DNA of 36,450 bases, from the NCBI GenBank assembly GCA_002392655.1, contig DGHK01000027.1:1-36450 (forward strand), in the 5' to 3' direction. This stretch comes from Lachnospiraceae bacterium UBA3850. GTDB taxonomy: Bacteria > Bacillota > Clostridia > Lachnospirales > Lachnospiraceae. This document shows, piece by piece, positions 17,040 to 23,979 of the stretch. Each line of letters begins with the position of its first letter. The first letter of the stretch is position 1. The notes under the pieces were generated by a model. It made no database searches. It saw only the letters and a list, made by a program, of their open reading frames with translations, and was not told the origin of the DNA. A program made the position numbers and the translations under genes.

Positions 17040-17780
17040 ATGAGTACGCGCAGCTTAGTTCTTGAGGAACTGGAAAGAAACAAAGGAATATATATATCTG
17101 GTGAGCAACTGGCAGAGATATGTAAAGTCTCCAGAAATGCCATATGGAAATGCGTAGCTGATCTCAGACGATCCGGGTATGATATAGCGTCTCAAAATAA
17201 CAAGGGATACTGTCTGGCTGAAAAGTCGGATATTATATCTGAAGAGGGAATCGAGCTGTATCTTCCTGACGAGCTTAGAAAGAATATCTATGTATTTGAC
17301 GTACTGGATTCTACAAATACAGAGGCAAAGAGGCTTATCTTAAATGAAAATGGGGCAATCAGTCATGGTACCCTGATCGTTGCCCGTAGTCAATCGGGAG
17401 GCAGAGGTCATGGAGGCTTGCAATTTGATTCTCCAGAGGGCGGTATATATATCAGTATTATATTAGAACCGGATAAGATGAAAGACAGTTCATGTCCGGT
17501 TACTGAATATATAGCATCAGTTGTAAAAGCATCGCTTGAAGAAGCATTTGGCATAAAGGTTTCAGTAAAAAAGAATAATGCGGTATTTCAAGGAAAGAAG
17601 AAAATCTGCGGAATACTGACTGAGGGAATATCCGATCTGGAAACCGGAATATATAGTAATTACATTGCCGGAATAGGAATAAGGATCAGTGATATTAAAA
17701 TGCCATCTGCAGAGGGAAATGAAGTGGCTATAGTAAATAGAAATCAGTTGATTGCCAGACTCCTAAGTGATATGTGTTAA
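17040..17780 (+). CDS. BirA-like protein (HTH plus degenerate biotin ligase domain, no C-terminal domain)
   Basis: Residues ~1-65 form a BirA-type winged helix (ISGEQLAEICKVSRNAIWK, then LRRSGYDIASQNNKGYCL). The rest is the class II ligase fold. Against E. coli BirA, biotin-pocket positions are kept: the S-T-N of VLDSTNTEAK, the Q and G-R-G of ARSQSGGRG, and the Lys of KKICGILTE. Adenylation positions are changed: GRGRRG reads GRGHGG (R118 and R119 become H and G), and KWPND reads KKNNA. The chain stops at RNQLIARLLSDMC, so the ~50-80-residue SH3-like C-terminal domain is missing. It may be a weak ligase, a promiscuous one, or a non-catalytic biotin sensor and repressor. The ATG lies 2 bases after the upstream stop; a TTG at 17034 is also possible. 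Confidence 0.82.
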   Translation: MSTRSLVLEELERNKGIYISGEQLAEICKVSRNAIWKCVADLRRSGYDIASQNNKGYCLAEKSDIISEEGIELYLPDELRKNIYVFDVLDSTNTEAKRLILNENGAISHGTLIVARSQSGGRGHGGLQFDSPEGGIYISIILEPDKMKDSSCPVTEYIASVVKASLEEAFGIKVSVKKNNAVFQGKKKICGILTEGISDLETGIYSNYIAGIGIRISDIKMPSAEGNEVAIVNRNQLIARLLSDMC

Positions 17781-17802
17781 TCGGTATAATAGTGATAATA
17801 AA

Positions 17803-17906
17803 TGACAATAGATGACAACCTAAAATGGTTCGCGCGAATGACAAACAAAAATAGTTCGCATGAATGTCAACCTAGAACAGTTCACGTGAATGTCAACCCA
17901 GAAACA
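17803..17906 (+). repeat. 26-bp phased array of TGTCAACC-type half-sites
   Basis: Nearly four units of 26 bp. Half-site positions are TGACAACC at 17813, TGACAAAC at 17839, TGTCAACC at 17865 and TGTCAACC at 17891, spaced exactly 26 bp apart. The last three units each open with a palindromic or near-palindromic decamer: TTCGCGCGAA (17829), TTCGCATGAA (17855) and TTCACGTGAA (17881). The bases differ between units but symmetry is kept in two of the three. Confidence 0.85.
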
Positions 17907-17930
17907 TAACTGGGTTGACATTTATTTTTT
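17889..17930 (+). terminator. Terminator hairpin that also reads as a BirA-operator-like inverted pair
   Basis: A perfect 13-bp stem AATGTCAACCCAG / CTGGGTTGACATT with an 8-base loop, followed by TATTTTTT: a strong terminator for the upstream operon. The same DNA reads TGTCAACC-N14-GGTTGACA, resembling the layout of biotin operators (E. coli half-sites TTGTAAACC / GGTTTACAA). The right half-site overlaps the -35 box of the symporter promoter. Confidence 0.8.
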
Positions 17931-17943
17931 GTTATGATACATT
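17915..17943 (+). promoter_or_regulatory. Sigma-A-type promoter of the symporter gene
   Basis: A consensus TTGACA (17915-17920), a 17-base spacer and TACATT (17938-17943). The -35 lies in the 3' arm of the terminator hairpin, so a protein bound to the inverted pair would block RNA polymerase. Confidence 0.65.
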
Positions 17944-17985
17944 ACGAGGCGTTAATAAAATGTATCAAGTTGAGGGGAAATCATA

Positions 17986-19347
17986 ATGGACATCTTTTTT
18001 ACTGTAGTTCTTTTTCTGTATCTTGCTGTTTTTATGTTGATAGGAATACTGGATCTAAGGCGTGTGAAAAGCTTTACCGATTATAGTGTTGCAGGTAAAT
18101 CCCAGAGCGCATTTGCAGTTCTGATGACGCTGCTTGCTACTGTTATCGGCGCTTCGACGACAATAGGAATAACGGATACGGTATATAGCGTAGGCTTTCC
18201 CGGAATATGGTGGCTGATGTTTGGTGCGATAGGACTTATACTTCAGTCATTTTTTATATCAGAAAAGGTCAGAGCCACAGGTGCTGATACACTTCCTGAG
18301 CTTGCTAAGATATTGGTGGGAGGTGCGGCAGAGAAGCTGATAGCGGCGGTGATAGTTATATCGTGGATCGGCGTAATAGCCGGACAACTGGTTGCTATGA
18401 ACAGTCTTATAGTTTTCGCAACAGGGAAGAACAGTAAATTACTTTTCGTAATAGTATCGCTTATAGTTGTTGGATATACCCTGATCGGCGGGCAGATGTC
18501 AGTTGTGAAAACAGATAAGATACAGCTCATTATCATACTTTTGGGTGTGGTAATTTGCTGTGGCTATCTCTATCTGATAAAGGGCGATGCATCACATGAA
18601 GTGTTAGGAAATATAGAGCTTCTAAATGAAAACTACAGACCGATGAATCTTCTTACACAGTTTTTTGTAATCGGAGGAGTATATTTTCTTGGTCCTGATA
18701 TAATGTCGCGTAACTTTATTGCAAAGGATGAAAAAACAGCAAAACGTTCTGTTCTTATTTCCGGTATGGTTTTGATAGCATTTTCATTTATTATAACCCT
18801 TATCGGAATGTGGGTAAGATATAATGTGACAGCGGATGAGCTTGGGGACGGAAAAGCGCTGATGTACGTTATCGGTCTGCTTCCAAAGCCGGTAGCTATA
18901 CTTATGATATTTGGGCTCCTGTCTGCAATACTTTCATCAACAGACACCTGTATCATCAATGCATCTACTATATTTGTAAAGGATATACTGGGTAAAGAAA
19001 ATGTATCCGCAGTGAGAATTACCGTGGCGGTTATGGGTGTTCTTGCTACTCTGCTTGCAGTAATGGGAAGAGGCGATATCATGAGTCTTCTGACCGGAGC
19101 TTATTCTATCTATACCCCTGGCGTTATATTTCCACTACTGGTAGCGGTTCTTTGCTATAAGAAAAAGGAAATCAGAAAATGGGTCTGGCTTCTGGCATCA
19201 GTTCTGGGAGGACTCTTTGGAATAGCAGGAACATATTTCGGTACGGTATTACTTGCTGTAGGAATTCCTGCGACACTACTTGGATATCTGTCACTTATAG
19301 GTATGGGAGTGTCGCTTCTGGTATCTCTCCTCTCTATAAAAAAGTGA
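17986..19347 (+). CDS. Sodium:solute symporter (SSS) family transporter
   Basis: An integral membrane Na+-coupled importer of 453 aa with about 12-13 hydrophobic segments. The N-terminal landmarks RVKSFTDYSVAGKSQS and LLATVIGASTTIGITD match SSS/SLC5 proteins. The Na2-site region LSAILSSTDTCIINAS keeps the paired serines and Asp. The substrate cannot be read from sequence; the family covers sugars, amino acids, pantothenate (PanF) and, in animals, biotin (SMVT). It has its own promoter and GAGGGG 8 bases before the ATG. The upstream neighbour is the BirA-like gene with the half-site array between, which makes a vitamin such as biotin a testable candidate. Its TGA stop is supplied by a GTGACA repeat. 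Confidence 0.9.
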   Translation: MDIFFTVVLFLYLAVFMLIGILDLRRVKSFTDYSVAGKSQSAFAVLMTLLATVIGASTTIGITDTVYSVGFPGIWWLMFGAIGLILQSFFISEKVRATGADTLPELAKILVGGAAEKLIAAVIVISWIGVIAGQLVAMNSLIVFATGKNSKLLFVIVSLIVVGYTLIGGQMSVVKTDKIQLIIILLGVVICCGYLYLIKGDASHEVLGNIELLNENYRPMNLLTQFFVIGGVYFLGPDIMSRNFIAKDEKTAKRSVLISGMVLIAFSFIITLIGMWVRYNVTADELGDGKALMYVIGLLPKPVAILMIFGLLSAILSSTDTCIINASTIFVKDILGKENVSAVRITVAVMGVLATLLAVMGRGDIMSLLTGAYSIYTPGVIFPLLVAVLCYKKKEIRKWVWLLASVLGGLFGIAGTYFGTVLLAVGIPATLLGYLSLIGMGVSLLVSLLSIKK

Positions 19348-19452
19348 CAAGGTGCCTGCCCCCTGTGTGACAAAGTGCCTGTCCCCCTGTCACATGTGAC
19401 AAAGTGCCTGTCCCCCTGTCACATGTGACAAGGTGCCTGTCCCCTTGTCACA
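19344..19452 (+). repeat. Tandem array of GTGACA...GTCAC elements, four units
   Basis: Units start at 19344 (shortened), 19367, 19396 and 19425, giving periods of 23, 29 and 29 bases. The core is AAGTGCCTGTCCCC or AGGTGCCTGTCCCC, flanked by GTGACA and TGTCAC. The first unit supplies the TGA stop (19345-19347) of the symporter gene. The last unit is the inverted counterpart of the single element at 11965, with one mismatch over 27 bases. Confidence 0.92.
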
Positions 19453-19457
19453 TTTTT
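19425..19457 (+). terminator. Terminator formed by the last repeat unit
   Basis: GTGACAAGG pairs with CCTTGTCAC (9 bp, 9-base loop) and is followed by ATTTTT. It would end symporter transcripts just ahead of the proS promoter. Confidence 0.7.
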
Positions 19458-19473
19458 GATAGTGTAGTATAAT
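19445..19473 (+). promoter_or_regulatory. proS promoter, -35 inside the repeat
   Basis: TTGTCA (19445-19450) is part of the last repeat unit. A 17-base spacer leads to a perfect TATAAT (19468-19473). The leader has a small stem (GCACTCTT / AAGGGTGC); no T-box motif is present. Confidence 0.72.
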
Positions 19474-19537
19474 AGCTATGTGTGCACTCTTTTACGGGAA
19501 GGGTGCGGTTTATTACTTAGTATAAAGGAGCAGAAAA

Positions 19538-20968
19538 ATGGCTGATAAGAAGGTAGAGGCAATTACATCAATGGAAGAGGATTTTGCCCAGTGGTACACA
19601 GATGTAGTTGTAAAGGCTGATCTGACAGGATACACCAGTGTAAAAGGATTTATGGTACTTAAGCCGGCTGGTTATGCAATCTGGGAATTAATTCAGAAGC
19701 AGCTCGATGCAAGATTCAAAGAAACAGGCGTGGAAAATGTATATCTTCCTATGCTTATTCCTGAGGGACTTCTTCAGAAGGAGAAGGATCATGTAGAGGG
19801 ATTTGCACCGGAGGTTGCCTGGGTAACTCATGGAGGACTGAATCCTCTTCAGGAGAAGCTCTGCGTCAGACCGACCTCTGAGACACTTTTCTGTGATTTC
19901 TATCAGAAGGATATTACATCCTATAGAGACCTTCCAAAGGTATATAATCAGTGGTGCTCGGTAGTTCGCTGGGAGAAGGAGACCAGACCGTTCCTTCGTT
20001 CCAGAGAGTTTCTGTGGCAGGAAGGACATACAGCTCATGCTACGGCTGAGGAAGCTGAAGAGAGAACTATCCAGATGTTAAATGTATATGCAGATTTCTG
20101 TGAGCAGATACTTGCTATCCCTGTAGTAAAGGGACAGAAGACTGAGAAGGAGAAGTTTGCCGGAGCTGTTGCTACCTATACTATAGAAGCACTTATGCAC
20201 GATGGTAAAGCACTTCAGTCAGGAACCAGTCATAATTTTGGAGATGGATTTGCAAAAGCATTTGGCGTTCAGTATGCAGATAAGGATAATCAGCTTAAAT
20301 ATGTTCATCAGACCTCATGGGGAATGACCACCAGACTTATAGGTGCTATCATAATGGTTCATGGTGATGACAACGGACTGAAGCTTCCACCAAAGGTTGC
20401 GCCTACACAGGTTATGATCGTTCCTATCCAGCAGAAGAAGGAAGGCGTTCTGGATAAGGCTGAGGAGCTTCGTGTAAGACTTTCACAGATTGCAAGAGTA
20501 AAGGTGGATGTATCAGATAAGTCGCCCGGTTTCAAGTTTGCAGAATGTGAGATGAGAGGTATCCCGCTCAGAGTAGAGATCGGACCTCGTGATATAGAGA
20601 ATAATCAGTGCGTTCTGGTAAGACGTGATACCAGTGAGAAGATCACAGTATCACTGGATGAGCTGGAGGATAAGATATCTGAACTTCTGGATACCATTCA
20701 GGCAGATATGCTGGAAGCAGCAAGAGCTCACAGAGACAGCCATACCTACGAGGCGAGAACCTGGGAGGAATTCGTAGATACAGTAGAGAATAGACCCGGA
20801 TTCATCAAGGCTATGTGGTGTGGAGAAACCGAGTGCGAGGAGCATATCAAGGCAGAGACCGGAGCTTCAACAAGATGCATGCCATTTGAGCAGGAAACAC
20901 TTTCAGACGTTTGTGTATGCTGTGGAAAACCGGCAAAGAAGATGGTTTACTTTGGACGTGCATACTAG
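19538..20968 (+). CDS. proS: Prolyl-tRNA synthetase, archaeal/eukaryotic-type
   Basis: Charges tRNA(Pro) with proline. This is the short form (476 aa) without the bacterial editing insertion. It begins [16 protein letters not shown], has class II motif 2 around [19 protein letters not shown] with EGHTAH, and motif 3 [11 protein letters not shown]. The anticodon-binding domain begins near [10 protein letters not shown]. The C-terminal zinc-binding extension has cysteines in CGETECEEH and [10 protein letters not shown], and the chain ends in the family's aromatic tail (FGRAY). AAAGGAG lies before the ATG. It is a single-gene unit with its own promoter and a terminator at 21017. Proline control by T-box is not seen. 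Confidence 0.97.
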   Translation: MADKKVEAITSMEEDFAQWYTDVVVKADLTGYTSVKGFMVLKPAGYAIWELIQKQLDARFKETGVENVYLPMLIPEGLLQKEKDHVEGFAPEVAWVTHGGLNPLQEKLCVRPTSETLFCDFYQKDITSYRDLPKVYNQWCSVVRWEKETRPFLRSREFLWQEGHTAHATAEEAEERTIQMLNVYADFCEQILAIPVVKGQKTEKEKFAGAVATYTIEALMHDGKALQSGTSHNFGDGFAKAFGVQYADKDNQLKYVHQTSWGMTTRLIGAIIMVHGDDNGLKLPPKVAPTQVMIVPIQQKKEGVLDKAEELRVRLSQIARVKVDVSDKSPGFKFAECEMRGIPLRVEIGPRDIENNQCVLVRRDTSEKITVSLDELEDKISELLDTIQADMLEAARAHRDSHTYEARTWEEFVDTVENRPGFIKAMWCGETECEEHIKAETGASTRCMPFEQETLSDVCVCCGKPAKKMVYFGRAY

Positions 20969-21016
20969 TACACAGATTTTTGATTACGAAACAGCGTATC
21001 AGTATATCGATTCTTG

Positions 21017-21057
21017 AATAACGGGAACAAATGCTTACCTGAGAGTGCCGTTATTTT
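21017..21057 (+). terminator. Probable terminator after proS
   Basis: AATAACGG (21017-21024) pairs with CCGTTATT (21048-21055) around a 23-base loop, and TT follows. The T tract is short and the loop long, so confidence is moderate. Confidence 0.5.
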
Positions 21058-21126
21058 GCGACTAATGTAATAGTACTGGAAAATCTATAGCTTGTATTGG
21101 GATGGATATAATGTGGGGTGTGTATT

Positions 21127-22911
21127 ATGAAGCAGATATTAATACAGTACGGTTCCGATGAAGAATTAGACATAAGACTTGGGGAAGTCAGGAAAGAGTT
21201 TGAAGCTGGCGGGTATAAGCATATACTCTTTCATATCTATAGTGGCATACTGGATGAGGAACTGCTTACATGTATTGCCGGCAAGATTGTGGGAGACTTT
21301 CCGGAGACTCACGTGGTAGGTACTGTATCAGCCGGTGAGATAATGGAAGCCAGACTTATGGATCGTGGAATACTTATATCAGCCATGCTATTTGTAAGTA
21401 CTGAGGTTCGTGAGCTCAGAATAGAGGATGTAGAGGGGCGAGAGTCAGAGGTGGGAAGGATAATTGCAGAGACTTCCACTGCTACTGAAGACCTGAAGGC
21501 GATAGAGCTTCTGATGCCGGGTACTGAGCTGAATACCAGGCTGATATTAGAGGAGATAAGCAGATGCGATGACTCCATAAAGGTATTTGGAGGTTATGCC
21601 GGCGGTCATGATATGAATATTGGCGAGCACTATATATTTGACGAGAAGGGACTTAGCGATAACGCTGTATTTGCTCTGGGATATATAGGAAAGGACTTTC
21701 ATATCGATGTAGATAAGTCGGTTGGATGGCAGACGCTGGGGCATCATTTTGAGGTGACAAAGGCGGATGAGAACAGACTGATAGAGATAAATAATCGTCC
21801 TGCCGTAGAAATATATGAGAAGTATCTCAGAATTAACAGAAATGAAAACTTTGCTGAGAATACCTTTGAGTTTCCTTTGATAGTTAAGGTTGGAGGGGAT
21901 GAACTGCTTCGTCATACTATAACTGTTGAAAAGGATGGAACACTTGATCTTGCCGGATATGTAACTGAGGGTATGTATATATATCTTTGCTATGGTAATC
22001 CATCACTTATAGTAGAGCAGGTCAACAAGAGACTGGACAGAGTGAGACAGTTCAGACCGGAGGCTATTCTTCTGTATTCCTGTTCTGTAAGAAAGTCATT
22101 CTGGGAAAAGTATGTAGATATGGAGATGGAGCCCTTTCAGGAGCTGGCAGAAACCGCAGGCTTCCATACGTGGGGAGAGGTAAAGCGTAACCCGCTGACA
22201 AATGATGTACTGGAGTATAATATTACGCTGCTCTCCATCGCAATGAGAGAGGGAGATGCACCTGAGGGCGAGCTTCCGGAGGTTAAGATAAATGATTCTG
22301 TGCTCGAAGGACAGGCGTCGCTTATAAAGAGGCTTACACAGTTAGTTTCCGCAACAACTGTTGAGCTGCAGAATACCTACAGAAGTCTCGAAGAACTGAA
22401 CAAGAAGCTGGTAAAGCTTTCAAACCATGACGCGCTTACGGGATTATATAATCGTAGAAGATTCGAGGAGATAGCTGATGAGGGTCTGGATACGATTGCT
22501 TCAGAGGGAAGGATTGCAAGTATGATAATGCTTGATCTGGACCATTTTAAGCTTGTAAATGATAACTATGGTCACGCGATTGGCGATTCGGTACTGATTG
22601 AATTCGCTGATATATTAAAAGAGACTGTCAAGAGTGTAGAAGGTGCTGCAGTAGGAAGATGGGGCGGAGAGGAATTTCTGATATATCTTCCGGATGTTGA
22701 TAAGACAGGAGCGGCGGAATATGCGGAAAGGATACGAAAAGAAGTTGAGAGTCATATTTTTGCCGGAGTAAAGAGAACTATTACAACAAGTCTGGGTGTT
22801 ATAACAACTGATGGCAAAGAGGATAAGCATGAAATGTTTATCAATGTTGATAATTCTCTATATGAAGCCAAAAAGAGAGGAAGAAACTGTTTTGTGCAAT
22901 ATGCACAATGA
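21127..22911 (+). CDS. FIST sensor domain-GGDEF diguanylate cyclase
   Basis: A soluble signalling protein of about 594 aa with no membrane segments. The first ~370 residues look like FIST_N plus FIST_C, a domain pair thought to bind small ligands such as amino acids (VVGTVSAGEIMEARLMDRG, FGGYAGGHDMN, ILLYSCSVRKSFWEKY). A short coiled-coil (TTVELQNTYRSLEELNKKL) links to a C-terminal GGDEF domain (HDALTGLYNRRRFEEI, then GRWGGEEF near residue 515). The signature is intact, so c-di-GMP synthesis is expected. The RxxD inhibitory site before it is absent (V and A at those positions), so product inhibition is probably lost. I use ATG 21127 (GGGGTG upstream); a GTG at 21118 is also in frame. Confidence 0.9.
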   Translation: MKQILIQYGSDEELDIRLGEVRKEFEAGGYKHILFHIYSGILDEELLTCIAGKIVGDFPETHVVGTVSAGEIMEARLMDRGILISAMLFVSTEVRELRIEDVEGRESEVGRIIAETSTATEDLKAIELLMPGTELNTRLILEEISRCDDSIKVFGGYAGGHDMNIGEHYIFDEKGLSDNAVFALGYIGKDFHIDVDKSVGWQTLGHHFEVTKADENRLIEINNRPAVEIYEKYLRINRNENFAENTFEFPLIVKVGGDELLRHTITVEKDGTLDLAGYVTEGMYIYLCYGNPSLIVEQVNKRLDRVRQFRPEAILLYSCSVRKSFWEKYVDMEMEPFQELAETAGFHTWGEVKRNPLTNDVLEYNITLLSIAMREGDAPEGELPEVKINDSVLEGQASLIKRLTQLVSATTVELQNTYRSLEELNKKLVKLSNHDALTGLYNRRRFEEIADEGLDTIASEGRIASMIMLDLDHFKLVNDNYGHAIGDSVLIEFADILKETVKSVEGAAVGRWGGEEFLIYLPDVDKTGAAEYAERIRKEVESHIFAGVKRTITTSLGVITTDGKEDKHEMFINVDNSLYEAKKRGRNCFVQYAQ

Positions 22912-22952
22912 AAAAAGCATTTGGTTGACAATAATTAACATAAGATTTTTTT

Positions 22953-22986
22953 GGGGTTGTTGATAACTTAATCAACAACCCCTTTT
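22953..22986 (+). terminator. Terminator after the diguanylate cyclase gene
   Basis: A perfect 12-bp stem GGGGTTGTTGAT / ATCAACAACCCC with a 6-base loop, followed by four T. The next ~115 bases are AT-rich, with two TTATCAAC motifs (about 23005-23025) and nothing else I can name. Confidence 0.85.
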
Positions 22987-23130
22987 AAATGGGGTTATAA
23001 ACAAAGTTATCAACATTATCAACCTTTTTTTTGTAAACATAACATGGATTTCTTTTCAGGAAAAAGTTTTTAAATTTCGTGATTAGTCACAAACTTTTTT
23101 ATTTATCAATTTGATTATTGACATTCAGAA

Positions 23131-23170
23131 TAATAAAAAACCTGCGGAGGTCATCCGCAGATTTTTTATT
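23131..23170. terminator. Bidirectional terminator between cyclase and hpf
   Basis: CTGCGGA (23142-23148) / TCCGCAG (23154-23160) is flanked by AATAAAAAA on one side and ATTTTTTATT on the other, so it works on both strands. It mainly serves the minus-strand hpf. Confidence 0.85.
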
Positions 23171-23173
23171 ATT

Positions 23174-23201
23174 AGAATCTATATTTAAGAATCTATATTT
23201 A
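23174..23201. repeat. 14-bp tandem duplication beside the hpf stop
   Basis: AGAATCTATATTTA occurs twice in perfect tandem (23174-23187 and 23188-23201), ending at the hpf stop codon. Probably a recent slippage duplication. Confidence 0.8.
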
Positions 23202-23732
23202 TTAGAACTCAGGTTCGATCAGTCCGTAGGTGTTGCCCTTTCTCTTATAAACAACACAAACCTCATTTGTTTCAGCATTTCTGAAAACGAAGAAATTATG
23301 TCCCAGAAGCTCCATCTGTACGCATGCATCTTCAGGATACATAGGCTTTACAGCGAATCTCTTGCTTCTGATGATCTGAATCTCATCATATTCTTCCTCG
23401 TCATCCTCTTCTAAGAAGCTGTCCTTAAGGAATGCAATGTCCTGATTCTGATCGATGATCTTCTTCTTATATCTTACAACCTGGCGCTCGATTATCTCAG
23501 CTACCATATCGATAGATACATACATATCATCGCTAACCTGCTCTGCTCTAACTATATGTCCCTTCATAGGAATGGTTACTTCTATCTTCTGTCTTTCCTT
23601 TTCAACAGAAAGAGTAACCTGTGCATTAGTGTCCTCCGTAAAAAACTTCTCTAATCTTCCAAGCTTATCATATATAGCCTGTTTTAAACCCTCAGTTACA
23701 TTGATGTTTTTTCCACTTATAATATAGTTCAT
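23202..23732 (-). CDS. hpf: Ribosome hibernation promoting factor, long form
   Basis: Long HPF dimerises 70S ribosomes into inactive 100S particles in stationary phase. The N-terminal RNA-binding domain (MNYIISGKNINVTEGLKQAI, ending near VVRYKKKI) is followed by an acidic linker (LEEDDEEEYDE). The C-terminal dimerisation domain reads RSKRFAVKPMYPEDACVQME, LLGHNFFVFRNAET and VYKRKGNTYGLIEPEF. 176 aa is typical of Firmicutes. AAGGAG lies 8 bases before the ATG, and a near-consensus promoter lies about 70-100 bases upstream. It is a monocistronic gene ended by the bidirectional terminator, and lies divergent from secA, as often seen in Firmicutes where hpf neighbours secA-prfB. Confidence 0.97.
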   Translation of the reverse strand: MNYIISGKNINVTEGLKQAIYDKLGRLEKFFTEDTNAQVTLSVEKERQKIEVTIPMKGHIVRAEQVSDDMYVSIDMVAEIIERQVVRYKKKIIDQNQDIAFLKDSFLEEDDEEEYDEIQIIRSKRFAVKPMYPEDACVQMELLGHNFFVFRNAETNEVCVVYKRKGNTYGLIEPEF

Positions 23733-23800
23733 AAGCTGTTCTCCTTCTCGCTAGAATACACAAACAGTCGTACCCAACGACATTAATGTGCTTACGCTAG

Positions 23801-23829
23801 ATTATAGCACATAAAAATACTGCTTTCAA
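23801..23829 (-). promoter_or_regulatory. hpf promoter
   Basis: On the minus strand: TTGAAA (plus 23824-23829), a 17-base spacer and TATAAT (plus 23801-23806). The start point would be near 23794, giving a leader of about 62 nt. Confidence 0.75.
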
Positions 23830-23830
23830 C

Positions 23831-23880
23831 AAAAGTGTCATAAGCAGGGCTATGCAAAAGTGTCGTAAGCAGGGTTATGT
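23831..23880. repeat. 25-bp tandem repeat, two units, between hpf and secA
   Basis: AAAAGTGTCATAAGCAGGGC plus TATGC (23831-23855) is repeated at 23856-23880 with three differences (A to G, C to T, and final C to T). It sits between the two divergent promoters. Confidence 0.85.
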
Positions 23881-23899
23881 AGCTGACATGAGAAAAAAC

Positions 23900-23928
23900 T
23901 TGCTAGCACTTTATTTTGATGGTATAGT
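23900..23928 (+). promoter_or_regulatory. secA promoter
   Basis: TTGCTA (23900-23905), a 17-base spacer and TATAGT (23923-23928). A small palindrome GGGTATTATACCC (23948-23960) lies between the promoter and the secA ribosome binding site. Confidence 0.65.
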
Positions 23929-23979
23929 AGGTAGATGGTTTAGTTTAGGGTATTATACCCTGGATATCTGGGAGGAATT

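Noticed and set aside
19179..19370. Short open frame running from the symporter gene into the repeat array
   Set aside because: The C-terminus is translated repeat (VTRCLPPV) and the rest is a shadow of the symporter.
19344..19452. CRISPR-like array
   Set aside because: Units are directly tandem with no unique spacers and no cas genes are present.
19451..19537. T-box leader before proS
   Set aside because: Less than 70 nt of leader and no T-box sequence or specifier stem; only a small GC stem.
23005..23030. TTATCAACA-like motifs resembling DnaA boxes, in an AT-rich gap
   Set aside because: They miss the consensus TTATCCACA, occur only twice close together, partly repeat the terminator arm before them, and no dnaA or dnaN lies nearby; not an origin.
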